A stretch of DNA of 64,000 nt from Theocolax elegans (taxonomy: Eukaryota > Arthropoda > Insecta > Hymenoptera > Cerocephalidae): assembly GCA_026168455.1 (NCBI GenBank), contig CM047425.1, positions 27,273,058 through 27,337,057 of the forward strand, in the 5' to 3' direction. The stretch's first letter is position 1; each line of letters opens with the position of its first letter. The notes under the pieces are model-generated. The model saw only the letters and a list, made by a program, of their open reading frames with translations. It did not search any database and was not told the origin of the DNA. The position numbers and the translations under genes were made by a program. This document shows, in pieces, positions 24,738 to 35,933 of this stretch.

Positions 24738-25319
24738 TGTTATGTATAATCATATTTGTAGTAAAAATTATTGTTTAAATTTAATGTTCTAGTAAATCAG
24801 TAAATGTACGCTTGCTTATTTTTCTTTGTAGTTTGTATTAATTATATTTTGTGTAACGAATATATATATTAATTTTTTGTGTAAAATGAATAAAACGATA
24901 AATATAGCTGTGCAGCTTCGTTGCTTGACGAACGGAACTCGCCGGGCTGACAATGCATAGACTAGCGAGGAATCCGAGCCTCTTTCGGCAATTGCTGAGT
25001 TCGCGTCTAGATCCTACCGTGGGACCAGAGTTTCGAAGGTGTTCGTCGCGATTTTTGTACATGCGACGTTATCAGTCCGCGGGCGCATTCGGTACAGTAA
25101 AGACGTTTAATTATAATCAATTAAATCAAGTTCAAATTTACACGCTCTCTTCTTATTTCTTATCTGCATCAATCAGTCTCCTTATACCTGTAGCCACTAT
25201 CCTACCACTCGTCATTTTAAATCTTTGCTTTTATAAGAAAAAGAGGAAAAAACGTAAGGATCCGCAGGGGTTCCCGCGCCTATTCGAAAATTCTTTAACA
25301 GCTCGTCTACGCTGATCTG
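24738..25319 (+). repeat. BEL/Pao-type 3' LTR (right end uncertain)
   Basis: It starts TGTTATG after the polypurine tract. I could not fix the right edge: around 25320 there is TGGTGGCTCCCTGCCC, which looks more like a primer-binding site than flanking DNA. The 120-codon ORF inside (24953-25315) has no recognisable domain and is probably chance. Confidence 0.55.
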
Positions 25320-25429
25320 GTGGCTCCCTGCCCATCACCAAGGAGGTCGATCGAGGACACACGGGTCCTTCCAAAAAAAAATCATTATAGCGAGGGAAAG
25401 CTCCGAACGGAGAATCCTTTCTATAACAC

Positions 25430-27500
25430 TCGAAATTTCACTGTTGATTTACTTTAATTTTCTTTACATCAGTTGATTTAGTTTGTCTTTGTATTAGAAA
25501 GATGTAGGAAAAGTTTGAGAGTTCAGTAAAATATAGAAGGGTAGTTTATGAGGGATGAAAGTGTCATATTGACAGACAATACGCTTTTTCTATCGGATTT
25601 CTCAAAATTTCAAACTGTTTTAATTCTTTAATTTTGATATAATTATAATTGACAAGTTAAGCTTGACTTAGTTGTAGAAAGATGTTGGAAAAGTTTGATC
25701 ATTCGGAAAAAGATAGAAGGGTTGATTATAAGGGATGTAAAGTGTCATTTTTGCCATAACCACCTTTTCTATATCGGTTTTCTCGAAACTTCAAACTGTT
25801 GAATTTCTTTAATTTTCTTTACATTAGTAGGTTTAGTTTGCCTTTGTATTAGAAAGATGTATGAAAAGTTTGAGTGTTCAGTAAAAGATAGAAGGGTAGT
25901 TTATGAGGGATGAAATTGTCATATTGGCCGCTAATACGCTTTTTCCATTGGTTTTCTCAAAATTACAAACTATTGTAGTCCTTTAATTCTTTTTATATTC
26001 ATAGGTTAGGTTTGTCTTAATACTAGAAAGATGTAGGAAAAGTTAGATTGTTTGGAAAAAGATAGATGGGTTGATTATAAGGGATCGAAAGGGTAATTTT
26101 TGCCATAATCCGCTTTTTTTGATCGGTTTTCTCGAAATTTAAAGCTGTTGAAATCATTTAATTTTCTTTATATTTGTAGGTTAGGTTTGTCTTAGTATTA
26201 GAAAGATGTAGGAAAAGTTTGATCGATCAGAAAAAGATACAAGGGTAGATTATAAGGGATGAAAAGTGTCATATTGGCCACACATACGCTATTATCATCG
26301 GTTTTTTCAAAATTTCAAATTGTTGATGTCCTTTAATTTTATAAAAATTTACAAGTTAAGCTTGTCTTAGTTTAGTAAGATGTGGAAAATGTTTGATAGT
26401 TCGGAAAAAGATAGAGGGGTAGTTTATAAGGGATGAAACTTATCGTTTTTGCCGTAAATCTGCTCTTACCATCGGTTATCTCAAAATTTCAAGCTGTTGA
26501 AATCATTTAATTTTCTTTATATGTGTAGGCTAGGTTTGTCTTAGTATTAGAAACATGTATGACAAGTTTGATCGTTCGGAAAAAGATACAAGGGTATATT
26601 ATAAGGGATGAAAAGTGCCATATTGGCCACACATACGCTATTATTATCGGTTTTCTCAATATTTCAAACTGTCGTTGTCCTTTAATTTTATAAAAATTCA
26701 CAAGTTAATCTAGTTAGTTTTAGTAAGATGTGGAAAATGTTTGATAGTTCGGAAAAAGATAGAGGGGTAGTTTATAAGGGATGAAACTTATCATTTTTGC
26801 CGTAAATCTGCTCTTACCATCGGTTTTCTCAAAATTTCAAGCTGTTGAATTCATTTAATTTTCTTTATATGTGTAGATTAGGTTTGTCTTAGTATTAGAA
26901 ACATGTATGATAAGTTTGATCGTTCGGAAAAAGATACAAGGGTAGATTATAAGGGATGAAAAGTGTCATATTGGTCACACATACGCTATTATCATCGGTT
27001 TTCTCAAAATTTCAAACTGCTGTTGTCCTTTAGTTTGATAAAAATTTTCAAGTTAACCTTGTCTTAGTTTTAGTAAGATGGGGAAAAAGTTTGATAGTTC
27101 GGAAAAACATAGGAGGGTAGTTAATAAGGGATGAAAATTGTCATATTGGCCGCTAATACGCTATTTTCATTGGTAATCTCTCATTTTCAAACTGTTGTAG
27201 TCCTTTAATTTTGATTTAATTATAATTGACAAGTTAAGCTTGACTTAGTTTTAGAAAGATGTTGGAAAAGTTTGATCATTCGGAAAAAGATAGAAGGGTT
27301 GATTATAAGGGATGGAAACTGTCATATTGGCCGACAATACGCTTTTTCCATCGGTTTTCTCAAAATTACAAACTATTGTAGTCCTTTAATTTTTTTCATA
27401 TTCATAGGTTAGGGTTGTCTTAATACTAGAAAGATGTAGGAAAAGTTTGATTGTTCGGAAAAAGGTAGAATGGTAGATTAGGAGTGATGGAAAGTGTATA
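25430..27500. repeat. Satellite array, about 175-bp period, 11-12 units
   Basis: A unit containing AGAAAGATGTAGGAAAAGTT, a GATAGAAGGGTAG-type segment, GGGATGAAA and a CGGTTTTCTCAAAATTTCAA-like box recurs every 165-185 bp from 25430 to about 27480, with variable divergence. Neighbouring units alternate between two subtypes in places (for example 26220-26400 versus 26400-26580), suggesting higher-order repeats. Confidence 0.85.
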
Positions 27501-27706
27501 TCGCTAATGTATATGCCGTGTACCCCTTAAAGCCATCTCCTGGTGTTAGATTTGGGATTGGTCGGTGTATTTCTTTTCCTTTCTCATGTTATACGACTTT
27601 TAATGCAGTCTGATGGTTTTTAGTTGGATATTTTAAATTTTGTAATTTCGTTGTGGTCCAACGATGAAAACTTCAGTTACATTGACTTTCGTCGATTTAT
27701 GCTTTC

Positions 27707-28042
27707 GTGCATGACGGAGCACCGTGTCATTTTTCTAGAGTGGTAACGGACTATCTTAACAGGACGTATCCAAACCGCTGGATAGGGCGCAACGGTCCGA
27801 TTCGATGGCCACTGCGTTCTCCCGATTTGACCCCACTTGATTATTTTCTATGGGGAAATATCAAGGAGCAGGTATTCCGTAAGGAAGTCAGGTCTGCGGA
27901 TGAATGTCGTCGGTTGATCGAAGAGTCATTCGATAACCTCAAGCAGGATGAGGATCTAATTGTAAGGGCTATTGATTCCCTTATAAGAAGATCCGAATTT
28001 CTGTTGGAAGTCGAAGGGCGACACTTCGAACAGCTTCTTTGA
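27707..28042 (+). pseudogene. DD41D Tc1/mariner-type transposase, C-terminal remnant
   Basis: Residues HDGAPCHF carry the second catalytic Asp, and RSPDLTPLDYFLWG carries the third. Counting the residues between these two Asp gives 41, hence DD41D, a spacing reported for rosa/VISITOR-type Tc1/mariner relatives. The DNA-binding domain and first Asp are missing, because the 175-bp satellite abuts upstream. The frame starts without a true ATG (GTG at 27707) and ends at 28042. It lies within the inverted repeats 18622/29687, whose autonomous transposase it probably was. Confidence 0.85.
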
Positions 28043-28242
28043 AGAATCCCAAGACAACGTGAGTTTCCGTACATTTCTAACTCTTCAATGACATGTAAAG
28101 CTCCCGTTTCATTCTATCTTACTCATTCGCCCTTCCGTCTCTTTTTTCAGCTGGATTTGGGATGCTGCAGTGTGCAGAAAATTATAGCCTGAATATTGTA
28201 CGTAATTCAAAATTGTACAAAAATGTATACCAAACTTGTATA

Positions 28243-29290
28243 TAAAATAGGATTTATACTAGAAGTAAAAAATATGATCGATATTAAAAAAAATTCTTAC
28301 AATTTATTTGTTGTTAATCGGAGTATTTCAACAAAAACAATTAAATCATATTCTGATAATATTTTTATTTCATCGGCTAAAAGACGCTAAATGTTCAAAA
28401 AATTGATAACAATATTATCAATTTTTGTCAATAAGCATTTACACTACGAGTAGAAAAAATGAAGGACAATAAAATTAAATCTCGCATATTTTTATTTGCA
28501 CTTAATGAGATAAATACAAGAAGCGCATTGAATTCATATTCTGATAAATTTTGTATTTTGCGGCTATAAGTCGTTAAATAATCAAATAATTTATTAAATA
28601 ATTATTAATTTTTGTAAAATAGGATTTATACTAGAAGTAAAAAATACGATCGATATTATAAAAAACATTCTTACAATTTTTTATTTGTTGTTAATCGGAG
28701 AAATTCATCAAAAACAATTAAATCATATTCTGATAATATTTTATTTCATCGGCTAAAAGGCGCTAGATGTTCAAAAAATTAATAACAATATTATCAATTT
28801 TTGTAACTAAGCAATTACACTTAAGTAAAAAAAATGAAGAACAATAAAATTATATCTCGCATATTTTTATTTGCACTTAATGAGATAAATTCAAGAAGCG
28901 CTTTGAATTCATATTCTGATAAATTTTGTATTTTGCGGCTATAAGTCGTTAAATAATCAAATAATTTATTAAATAATTATTAATTTTTGTAAAATAGGAT
29001 TTATACTAGAAGTAAAAAATACGATCGATATTAAAAAGAATTCTTATAATTTTTTATTTGTTGTTAAACGGAGAAATTCATCAAAAACAATTAAATCATA
29101 TTCTGATAATATTTTATTTCATCGGCTAAATGACGCTAAATGTTCAAAAAATTGATAACAATATTATCAATTTTTGTAAATAAGCATTTACACTATGAGT
29201 AGAAAAAATGACGGACAATAAAATTAAATCTCGCATATTTTTATTCGCACTTAAAAAGTAAAAAATTCATGAACCGCAATGAATTCATAT
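28243..29290. repeat. Tandem repeat, about 374-bp period, 3 units
   Basis: The phrase AAAATAGGATTTATACTAGA begins units at 28243, 28616 and 28991 (periods 373 and 375). Each unit contains a palindrome near ATTGATAACAATATTATCAA. The third unit diverges after about 29260. Confidence 0.9.
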
Positions 29291-29534
29291 TTTGAAGTTT
29301 TTTTAATTAGTGTCTATTAGTCATTAAACAATGAAAAAATTTATTATTTTATACTACGAGTATAAAAAATGATCGATAAAAAAAATGACTCGCTATACGT
29401 AAGCTCCAGAAAATTTCATTCTCCCGCTCTCTCATTTTCTGTCTCTCTTTCTTCTCCTACCGCGAGTTACCGCTTCCCTCTCCAAGCGACTCTTCCTCGC
29501 GCCGCTTGCCCCGCAACTTGCCTCCGTACGCTCA

Positions 29535-29687
29535 GGCGCGCTCTCATTCGCTGATTTATTTGTAACTTTAATTGACATTATCTTATTAATTATGCATCAA
29601 ATCAAAATTTGCTAAAGGAAAAAGTTGCTTAGAATCTCCTGCTCTGTATGTATGCCGAAGGAACGGAATCATTAAAAGAACACCCTG
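29535..29687 (-). repeat. Right terminal inverted repeat of Tc1/mariner-like element
   Basis: It is the reverse complement partner of 18622-18773, ending AAGAACACCCTG followed by TA. Confidence 0.75.
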
Positions 29688-29928
29688 TATACAGAAGTTA
29701 TATAATTTATTTTCTATACAGTGTGCGATATCAAATAATATCGTTCGACACACTTGTGAGAGAATATTTTCTATTTTCACACTTTTACCGAAAACTACAA
29801 TTTTCAACCTTTTGAAGCAAGCTTATTTTTAAAATAAAATTTATAATACTCTAAATTATAACAAATGCACAATTTTCTAGCCGCAATCGAGGGTTGGCGA
29901 GCGAAGCAAGCAGGGGGTACCCCCCTAG
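29688..29928 (+). mobile_element. 3' end of a non-autonomous Helitron
   Basis: The end reads GGGTTGGCGAGCGAAGC, a GGGGGTACCCCC hairpin, then CTAG and T. The same terminal design (GTTGGCG(C/A)GCGAAGC, hairpin, CTRR, then TATATA) occurs at 38414, 54605 and, in shorter form, 62698. The 5' limit is not determined. Confidence 0.75.
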
Positions 29929-29942
29929 TATATATAAAAAAG

Positions 29943-30110
29943 AAGGTTGTGTTTTAGAAGTGATTAATAAAAATGTGCCAACAACGTTATCAGCTTGGTT
30001 TGAGTTAAATAAAGTAGACACTAAAGCATGAAATTATTAAGGATTCGAAATACCACAATATTATATATTTGATGACAAAGATACAAAAATGGGATAATAC
30101 ACAAAAATTT
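29943..30110 (+). pseudogene. Helitron Rep-helicase fragment
   Basis: Translation gives VPTTLSAWFELN, then with stops FEIPQYYIFDDKDTK. This matches the linker between Rep and helicase in the large Helitron (TTLTAWFRLN ... IPKFYLFN near 48900-48970). It has several in-frame stops and is an old remnant of another Helitron. Confidence 0.7.
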
Positions 30111-30139
30111 AATAAATCAATTGCGACGCTACTTTATTT

Positions 30140-32100
30140 AATTAAAAATAACTATGGACTGACGGAGGCTCCGTCGTTGTGACATAATAGCTATATCGCC
30201 GACTTGATATTTTACTAGTTGCCTGGAGATATTAGAATTGCGATCTTACCTCTCCCGCAATCCGTATTCATCCGGCGGTTAATAAGAATATTAAATAAAT
30301 ATATATTTAAATCGTAAATATACTCGCCTATGCTATAATTATGCAGCTCCAACCTCAACCTCAGCTTAACTCCCTATTCTACAAAAAATGACTTTTCGGA
30401 CTAACTACTCAACGAAATTACCACTTCAAAAATTAAAAAAAAATCTAGACTATTTGGCAGGACGATCAGGTAGCGAGTGATCAAGACCGACCTCTTCATC
30501 CGCCTCGCGGCGTGGTTTAATCCTCCCGAAAGAAGGATTCCCATCACTCTATCGCTATCCTTATCTATCGTTTCGATTGCGTGATCAATGTGCGTAGTCG
30601 GTCTTGATCTTATTTCCTTCAAGGCTGATTAACCAATAATAGTGGTTCACGTCACCATCATCCCGTTTATTATTGGCTTGACCATGCAACTAATCACCAT
30701 TGGTATTTGGAAGGCGCGCAATAATATAAATTACCATAATCGGTAACCCAATCGGTACTGTCGCCACATGCCAAATGGCGGAAACCCGTTCTCAGATTCC
30801 CTGAGTTGGGTGAGGGTGAGTGACTCGGCCCCCATTTCCGAGAGTCCGATATATATACTCCTACGACAGTGGAGGAAGAGTATTGCCACTAGTGCGCCTC
30901 GAAATCGAGTTGTTTCATCGAGCCTGTGTCGGCGATTCACTGTTTAACATGCTATATTTCTTGGTTTACTAACACGCTTAGTTTGCCGAAGATATGCCGT
31001 TAACGATTGTTCTATTCATCTGGGCGACTTGGTCAAGGGAGATTCTACCTAGGGATGAAGGGACGGCCGCTAAATTAAAGTAGATACCCTTCGGGGTATA
31101 CTACGTGAAGCGTCAAAATGACGAGGCGCGCCTTTCGAGGTCCGTCTTGGGGCACATCCGGACCGAAACAGTTTCTCATCCAGACGATAAAAGTTGCTAA
31201 GATGTCTCACAGAAGGGTGTCCCTTTCATCAAAAGAGATCCCTGTATATAAAGTCAGTAAGTCGAGTCGTGGTATACTTCCGAACTGAAGACTTTGCATA
31301 GGGTGAGATGTTAAATACCATAGCGTACAAACCGTTTGGTTTGTACGCTTTTTTCTCTTTCAGGGAATTTTGGAATGCTATCCCTTAGAGATTTTGTGAA
31401 GGGATCGTCGAATGTCTTACCCTTCACAAATGTTCGAACGTTAGGCCACCTACCGCAAAACCTCCCCGGGGATCTGGGGAGTAATAGGAAGATGTGCTTC
31501 GGCATGTCGACAGTTGGACCAATATTACATTACTATGGTACGCAGGGACTGGGTACGAGCCCCACGTTGGCGTAACTCTGAGTCAAAGTGAAACGCCAGC
31601 ATGTCCCAGTTTGGATTGGACTCTGCGGGGTATGTGGTTGCAAGCAGGCTTGACGGGTGAAGCGAAGTTGACCCGGATGCCGCTTATGTTCGAAAGCGGA
31701 CGACGGCGGTGAGCTAAACACCGCCGCATTTACACCGAGAATTTCGACTCTAGGCTAGCCGTCGCAAGGCGGTGGACCCTCGTAAGGAGTTTCGGTACAG
31801 TATTTCAAGTGGCTTCAGATCGCGGTTAACCGATTCCAAAGGCGACTCTTGACGACTTTCGTAACTCAAAAAAGTTATCGAAATGCCGAATCGAATTCGA
31901 ACTGCTTGGGACCATTTAGAACAAAGCTACTTGGATCCCGAGGGGTGGCCAAAGTCGAATGACGGAGGAACCAGGGCAATCAAATACTGTCAGCTAGACG
32001 ATGCAATGTTGCCCTATGGAAAGGCGCTAATACAGTCATAGAATACATGCCGCCACATGCCTACCGGCTATATAACTCGTTTATTTTCTATCAACTACTA
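30140..32100 (+). other. Unassigned non-coding segment dense in stem-loops
   Basis: About 2 kb of more balanced base composition, sharply different from its AT-rich surroundings and without a long ORF. Perfect or near-perfect stems include 30479-30491/30597-30609 (13 bp), 30633-30641/30668-30676, 31080-31089/31094-31104 with a UUCG loop, 31323-31333/31338-31348 (11 bp, then a T run), 31393-31403/31420-31430 (11 bp), 31491-31497/31502-31508 with a UUCG loop, nested 31548-31553/31605-31610 and 31568-31573/31593-31598, and 31704-31711/31719-31726. A GCAA loop closes a stem near 31757. Short open frames occur (for example about 31883-32041, 52 codons) but match nothing I know. It could be a retroelement leader, a viral-derived RNA, or an RNA gene. 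Confidence 0.6.
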
Positions 32101-32113
32101 CCGACATACTCAT

Positions 32114-32309
32114 ACTTACAAGGGGAGTACTTGGCCTCCGGGAAATGGATCTTATCCTAACTTTCGTATGTTTTTTGTAATATAGAAATATGCAGCAAGC
32201 CAAGTTACTACTTATAATAACTTATTTATTAAGAAAATTTTATTTATTAAGAAAATAATTCAACATCTAACAATAATTGCAATGCAAATTACTTCTACTT
32301 CAAATACTT
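32114..32309. mobile_element. Left part of long-TIR MITE split by gypsy-2
   Basis: It starts ACTTACAAGGGGAGTACTTG, the terminus of the family seen at 9330-10013, and follows that family to the middle of the arm. It is then broken by the gypsy-2 LTR, and the family continues at 63711. Confidence 0.8.
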
Positions 32310-33282
32310 TGTAACGTGGTATTTCGTCCTAATACCAGTTAAATTTATTTATTAATTTAATACAGGGACGACGGCCCCGAAGAATGCGTCTTTGTCGTTG
32401 CCGTGGGTTAATAAGTGAACCTGTCGGGACAAAGTAACGGAGATAGGATGATCTCCTACGTACCGACACACGTAGCGGGTTAATTTATAATTAAAATAAT
32501 AGTGCGACCGTTATATTAAAATGAAATAAATAATCATTTATTTGAGAATATTTACACGGAGGTGCTCGACAATAATTAACGGGGCGTTCTCCTGGTCGCG
32601 TGGTATATACGCGGCAAGCAGGGGCTGCCCCGGTGCTCGCCCCGCGCAATACCTATTCGATTTCGGTAGCACCGGTGTGCTACAAACACACTCCCACAAC
32701 ACACCTAAATATATACCGACTGACGTCGGGTACTTACCGGGCTGGCTTGTCCATTGGCTCTGGTGTGCGTCGGCGCCCCGACGTCTGCTGGCCGGTGGAG
32801 TCGGCCCGGTTCCCCGTCGTCCTCGACGGTAGTCTGCAGGTGCAGCCTGATGCTGCGGCCTACCTCGGGGAATACTCCACCCGAGGTATATGGTCCTTCG
32901 CACTGCACTGACACACTGATACACTTACAATCACGTACGGCTTTCCGGTGCACGAACGAACCGGTCCGGTACTTCCCGTGGCGCGCGTGACGATGTGTAA
33001 AAGGGTTGCCGTCGCGGTCAAGACCGGCAGCGTACTGAGCTTTTCGGGAATTGTCGTATTCACGAAAAGTAGCTAACACACACACACAATAACAATTGTA
33101 TATACGGATGCTCGCACACATCCTCGGTAGTCGACATAAACACGCGTGTTTTGTGGCCTTAAAAAGGCAACGCACGAAACAATAACAACGTGCGAGATTT
33201 TAAGATATAATATTTTACATACATATGAAATAATATAATACACTAAGTATTATTTATTTCATTGCAACGACGTCTCGTCGCA
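32310..33282 (-). repeat. gypsy-2 3' LTR
   Basis: On the minus strand it starts TGCGACGAGACGTCGTTGCA and ends CCACGTTACA (973 bp). Its last 131 bp on the plus strand (33152-33282) match 63580-63710. The predicted ORFs in it have no protein motif. Confidence 0.8.
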
Positions 33283-33305
33283 AAGCCCCACTCTAAACTC
33301 CACAT
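33283..33305 (-). promoter_or_regulatory. gypsy-2 polypurine-rich site
   Basis: The minus strand reads GAGTTTAGAGTGGGGCTT directly before the LTR start TGCGACG. Confidence 0.6.
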
Positions 33306-33383
33306 CCACTTTGTGATGTTAGAGTTGAAAAGCAATGAAATAAATAATGACACGCATGCAATCGAATTCCTCGCCTAGACGAA

Positions 33384-34182
33384 CTAGGGTCGAGGAGTGG
33401 TGAGGTTCTTCTCCATGGTGGCCATCACCAGTCTCAGGACAACGTCTCTCGCTGCGGGAATGTCTCCTGCCACCGCTTCCAACAACAAGCGACACTCCCG
33501 AAGAAGGTCAGCATCATTGTTAGGTTGTCTCGATGGCCCGGTGATGACGTTGCTGCTCATCCCCGACGTTATGTCCATCCTGGTCGAAGGGCGGTTCGAC
33601 CAATGGAATCGGTGGTGCAGGGTACGGGGTCAGTAAAGACAACTCAGCTGGATAGCCGACTTGCCGGAACACGTTGTTGAGATCTGCCTGCACCTCATCC
33701 AAGGGTCCAGAGTTTGGTACTCCCAAACTCTGCGCCACGCGACGTAAGAACGTCTCATGCGGGGGTACATCCTCGATCAGCTCAATGTGGACTGGCTGAG
33801 CTATGCTCTCTTCTCTTCCACGGGTCTTGTCCTCTTCGGCCTCTTGCTGGCCAGATATCGTTGGAGGAGACGGTATAGGAGGACGGGCCAGGCAGTCCTG
33901 GTATTTCCTACGGCGTCGATCGACCAGCCTTTGAGCATGCTCGCTCAAGGCGCGTCTCTGGAAACAAAGGATGGTTGATTTTCCTAGGGCTGTGCGTTCA
34001 CAATACCCACCGAAGTTGCTCGGACCGTTGTGACGGTGGTCTCTTCCACCCGCCGCTTCTCGCTTTACTGCGGCTCCCTCTCTGTCTGGCCCTCGTGTAC
34101 ACGGACTTCTCCTGTGTCCCAGACGTTGAAGGTTGGGATTTCGCTGTTGTATACCCGCTCTAATTTTTCGGTGACGAGTCAA
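33384..34182 (-). pseudogene. gypsy-2 ORF downstream of integrase, function unknown
   Basis: A frame from 34182 to 33520 overlaps the end of integrase and continues after a frameshift at 33578-33384. The first part is basic (RRRRKYQDCLARPPIP), followed by an acidic/Pro-rich region with HIELIEDVPPHETFLRRVAQ. The second part contains DADLLRECRLLLEAVAGDIP. I do not recognise it, and no transmembrane segment or fusion peptide points to env. It may be an accessory or late ORF of this gypsy lineage. Composition is coding-like, unlike the leader. Confidence 0.5.
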
Positions 34183-35431
34183 TCATCGCTGATGATGGCG
34201 GAACGTATCTCTTTAAATCAGATACGTGTACTTCAGACCTTTTCTCCTCTCGTATCTCCTTGACTTCGAAGGGTTCGTCGTACTTAGGCGCCAATTTGGC
34301 CGAAATACCTTTGGCCCCGTGCGATAACGTTCTACACTTCCTCATGACTAAATCGCCTACTTGGAAGGAAGCCACGCGTCTATTTTTGTTATAGACTTTC
34401 TCCTGACGTCTCTGCTCTTCATCTATGTGTTTCCGCACTAGATCTCGAAGGGCATCAAGACGTTTGAGTCGATCCATCCACATCTCGGAATCGATAGGAA
34501 TTTTAAATTCCCTCTTCTCAACCTCTCTTCGCAGACTCTTTACAGGTTGAGGATGACGCCCAAAATTGAGGAATGCTGGGGAAACCTTCGTACTTGATTG
34601 CGTTGCTGTATTAATAGCATGACGGAATTCATGTAGATGTTCATCCCAGCTGCGATGATCGGAATCCACAAAGGCCGCGATCATCGTCTTTAATGTCCTA
34701 TTTGTACGCTCGACGGGGTTGGCTTGTGATCGGTAAGGAGAAGTCGTGATCTGTTTTATCTCGTAATCCTCAAGCATTTGTGTCAACTTATTATTGACGA
34801 ACTCTGTACCATTATCCGTAAGGCAGTAATCAGGAGTCTCCCAACGAAACAGTATGAGTTCCTCAAATGCTTTCGCGACCGACTTACCGGTAGCAGCTCG
34901 TAACGGTATTAACTCAACCCACCTCGTAAACAGATCTTGTAAGACCAATATATACTGGTATTGGTTCTTACTACGAGGCAGTTCCGTTATATCTGCTGCA
35001 ACCACAGCCCACGGCCTCTCAATATTACGTTTGCTCATCAAACCTTGATGGCCCGCCTGTGAGACTTTATATCGTGGGCAGTCTATACGCTGCACAACGA
35101 ATTGCCTGACATCATGGTAGATACCTGGCCAATAATAGTCCCTTGCCACTCGGTCATAGGTCTTTTCCACTCCTAAATGACCACACGATGGAGGGAAATG
35201 CGAATCCTCTAGTACGCGCGTCCTATGTTCAATGGGCACAACTAATCTCCATCCCTCCTCTTGACCCGTGATTGGGTCCAGCAGCTTATCGGTCGTGAAT
35301 CGACACAGCATTTCATCCTCAATTTTCCAGTGCGGAAATTTTTGAGGACTGGACCTTACATCATTCAATCTGGCGATGTACCATGGGTCGGTAATCATGT
35401 CAAAGGAGGCTATTTGGATCGGAATTCCCAC
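34160..35431 (-). pseudogene. pol: gypsy-2 integrase
   Basis: The zinc finger has HFPPSCGH but the expected CxxC is reduced to one Cys (QRIDCPRYK). The catalytic core is complete: Asp in AADITELP, Asp in LTDNGTEF, Glu in NPVERTNRTLK. The C-terminal region (AKLAPKYDEPFEV ... VSDLKRYVPP) is the usual DNA-binding tail. It is the longest intact part of this pol but is separated by a frameshift from RNase H. Confidence 0.88.
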
Positions 35432-35933
35432 TGTTGCATCTCAAGCACCCAGCGCGCTAGTCTGCCGGTGGGCTCTTTAAGAATTTTCAGCCATTTGAGC
35501 GCGCTGTGGTCCATCACAGCTTTGAAACGATACGCTTCAATATATGGCCGAAGATTCTTAATTGCCCAGATTAAGGCTAGACACTCTTTCTCCGTCGTCA
35601 TGTAATACGCTCCGCCTTGTTCAACACTCGGCTGACGTAAACGATCGGATGCTCGAAACCATCTTCATCTTCTTGGGTTAACGCAGCCCCAATGGCATAA
35701 CCATTCGCGTCACTCTGGACCGAGAAAGGCTTAGAGAAGTCTGGTCGAGCGAGTACTGGCGCGCCGGTTAGAGCTAACCTGAGTTCACGGAACGCCGCGT
35801 CCTGCTCTGGTCCCCATTCCCATGGCTGGTCCTTACGGAGTAATCTCACGAGAGGGATCTTATTATCCGACTCTCGATTTATAAAACGAGAATACCAACC
35901 GTAGTGTTGTTCATATTCTTTGCCGTACTTCAT
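35410..35933 (-). pseudogene. pol: gypsy-2 RT tail and RNase H
   Basis: It starts abruptly at YGWYSRFI, the end of the RT connection, then RNase H (VQSDANGYAIGAALT, TTEKECLALIWAI, MDHSALKWL). Two frames (35933-35598 and 35601-35410) are joined by a frameshift. Protease and nearly all of RT are absent, and the sequence runs straight into gag at 35933. Confidence 0.85.

Larger units (their letters stand above)
18622..29687 (+). mobile_element. Tc1/mariner-like element, bloated to 11 kb by insertions
   Basis: The ends are inverted repeats of about 152 bp (18622-18773 and 29535-29687), starting CAGGGTGTTCT and flanked by TA. The similarity includes an inner GCGCGCTCT block at equal distance from both ends. 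A DD41D transposase remnant lies inside at 27707-28042. The rest is foldback elements, a SINE, a BEL env/LTR fragment and satellites. The 100-N gap lies inside, so the pairing of the two ends assumes the scaffold is right. Confidence 0.65.

Noticed and set aside
24953..25315. 120-codon ORF with a hydrophobic segment inside the BEL-type LTR
   Set aside because: It lies within the LTR and matches no domain I recognise; the hydrophobic stretch alone is weak evidence.
31883..32041. 52-codon protein-like frame at the edge of the structured island
   Set aside because: Too short and without a recognisable family to call a gene; kept only as a remark.
30140..32100. Possible 18S/28S rRNA or group I/II intron
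   Set aside because: None of the universally conserved rRNA segments or intron core motifs that I looked for is present.
32538..33175. Overlapping ORFs of 90-156 codons in the gypsy-2 LTR
   Set aside because: Overlapping frames on both strands of a GC-richer LTR; no motif.
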